Source: Gammaproteobacteria bacterium
GTDB taxonomy: Bacteria > Pseudomonadota > Gammaproteobacteria > Pseudomonadales > IMCC2047
DNA length: 64,000 bases
Direction of reading: 5' to 3'
NCBI GenBank assembly: GCA_021773395.1
Contig: JAJFKB010000003.1
Coordinates: 236,071 to 300,070 of the forward strand
Positions 63,876 to 64,000 of this stretch are shown here, piece after piece. Within the stretch, counting starts at the first letter, position 1. Each line of letters starts with the position of its first letter. The notes beneath the pieces are model-generated. The model searched no databases and was not told where the DNA came from. It saw only the letters and a list, made by a program, of their open reading frames with translations. Both the position numbers and the translations under genes were made by a program.

Positions 63876-64000
63876 TTAATGCGCTATTTGCGCAAGTCGT
63901 TGTTTGGGTGTGTAACCACCCAGTGCCATATTGGGTCTTTCATGGTTGTAAGTCCATAACCACCGGGTTGCGTAGTCTTGTACTTCGGCTATCGAGTCGA
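63876..64000 (-). mobile_element. IS3-family transposase OrfB, C-terminal end (runs off window)
   Basis: The minus-strand frame ends in the tail WTYNHERPNMALGGYTPKQRL, typical of the IS3/IS407/IS51-type integrase-core transposase, and stops at 63876-63878. The rest of the element lies outside the window. The probable IS end is near 63840 (GTAATCCCCCC). It may have mobilised or marked the adjacent bracketed island. Confidence 0.88.

Noticed and set aside
1-64000. tRNA, rRNA or CRISPR arrays
   Set aside because: I saw no cloverleaf with a GGTTCRA-type arm outside genes, no rRNA-like block and no regular short-repeat array.

Overview
The window is a stretch of gammaproteobacterial chromosome, mostly protein-coding, with no rRNA or tRNA gene seen. 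Several blocks follow gene orders I recall from Pseudomonas and its relatives: ahcY/metK next to an ArsR-methyltransferase regulator, tkt-epd-pgk-fba, glnE-ilvE-waaF-waaC-waaG-waaP, a GspE-like ATPase near an iron ABC transporter, DUF47-pit-argE-argA, and a FAD-linked D-2-hydroxyacid dehydrogenase divergent from serA. A PEP-CTERM protein, rare in true Pseudomonas, and the A+T-rich intergenic DNA suggest a marine or Cellvibrionales-like relative. The species cannot be named from the sequence.

Layout. Positions 1-3371 (minus strand) hold a methyl-cycle operon: SahR-like regulator, metK, ahcY. A 34-bp perfect palindrome (3407-3440) lies just upstream. Positions 3611-10017 (plus strand) hold central carbon genes (tkt, epd, pgk, class I fba) and an alpha/beta hydrolase, followed by a candidate small RNA. 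Positions 10464-23000 are the lipopolysaccharide core region. Three plus-strand genes (a GT-C-like membrane protein, a methyltransferase and a sugar kinase) converge on a minus-strand series glnE-ilvE-waaF-waaC-waaG-tandem kinase-waaP. Positions 23057-34000 hold a GspE/PilB-type ATPase, a 264-bp MITE-like element, a ferric ABC transporter split over convergent genes with a Fur-box-like palindrome, the Pit phosphate system, and argE-argA.

From 34000 to 43400, housekeeping genes (DUF402, D-2-hydroxyacid dehydrogenase/serA, a TIGR01777 epimerase, quinone reductase, NnrS) surround a small accessory pocket (35300-36900). The pocket has a HEPN/AbiU2-like protein and copy A of a ~270-bp repeat. Positions 43600-54500 hold a VWA protein with five Ig-like repeats, a Yip1 protein, a decayed TPR gene, a SufT-like/NnrS-like pair, an overlapping helical-hairpin/di-iron metallo-beta-lactamase-fold pair that looks like a gas or iron sensor, a TRIC channel and SelO. 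Positions 54500-55990 are a graveyard: a frameshifted methyltransferase, a small HTH-like protein and repeat copy B.

The right end (about 57700-63800) is visibly richer in G+C. It is bracketed by 38-bp inverted repeats with 4 mismatches, and next to the right repeat is the end of an IS3-family element that runs off the window. Inside are an exported SLT/SPOR transglycosylase, a PEP-CTERM protein and an overlapping DUF2868/DUF3482 membrane protein-GTPase pair. This is the best candidate for an acquired island. The least ordinary functional modules are the hairpin/di-iron sensor pair (50482-51887), the tandem-kinase core gene (14356-15762), the repeat-linked HEPN gene and the bracketed GTPase island.
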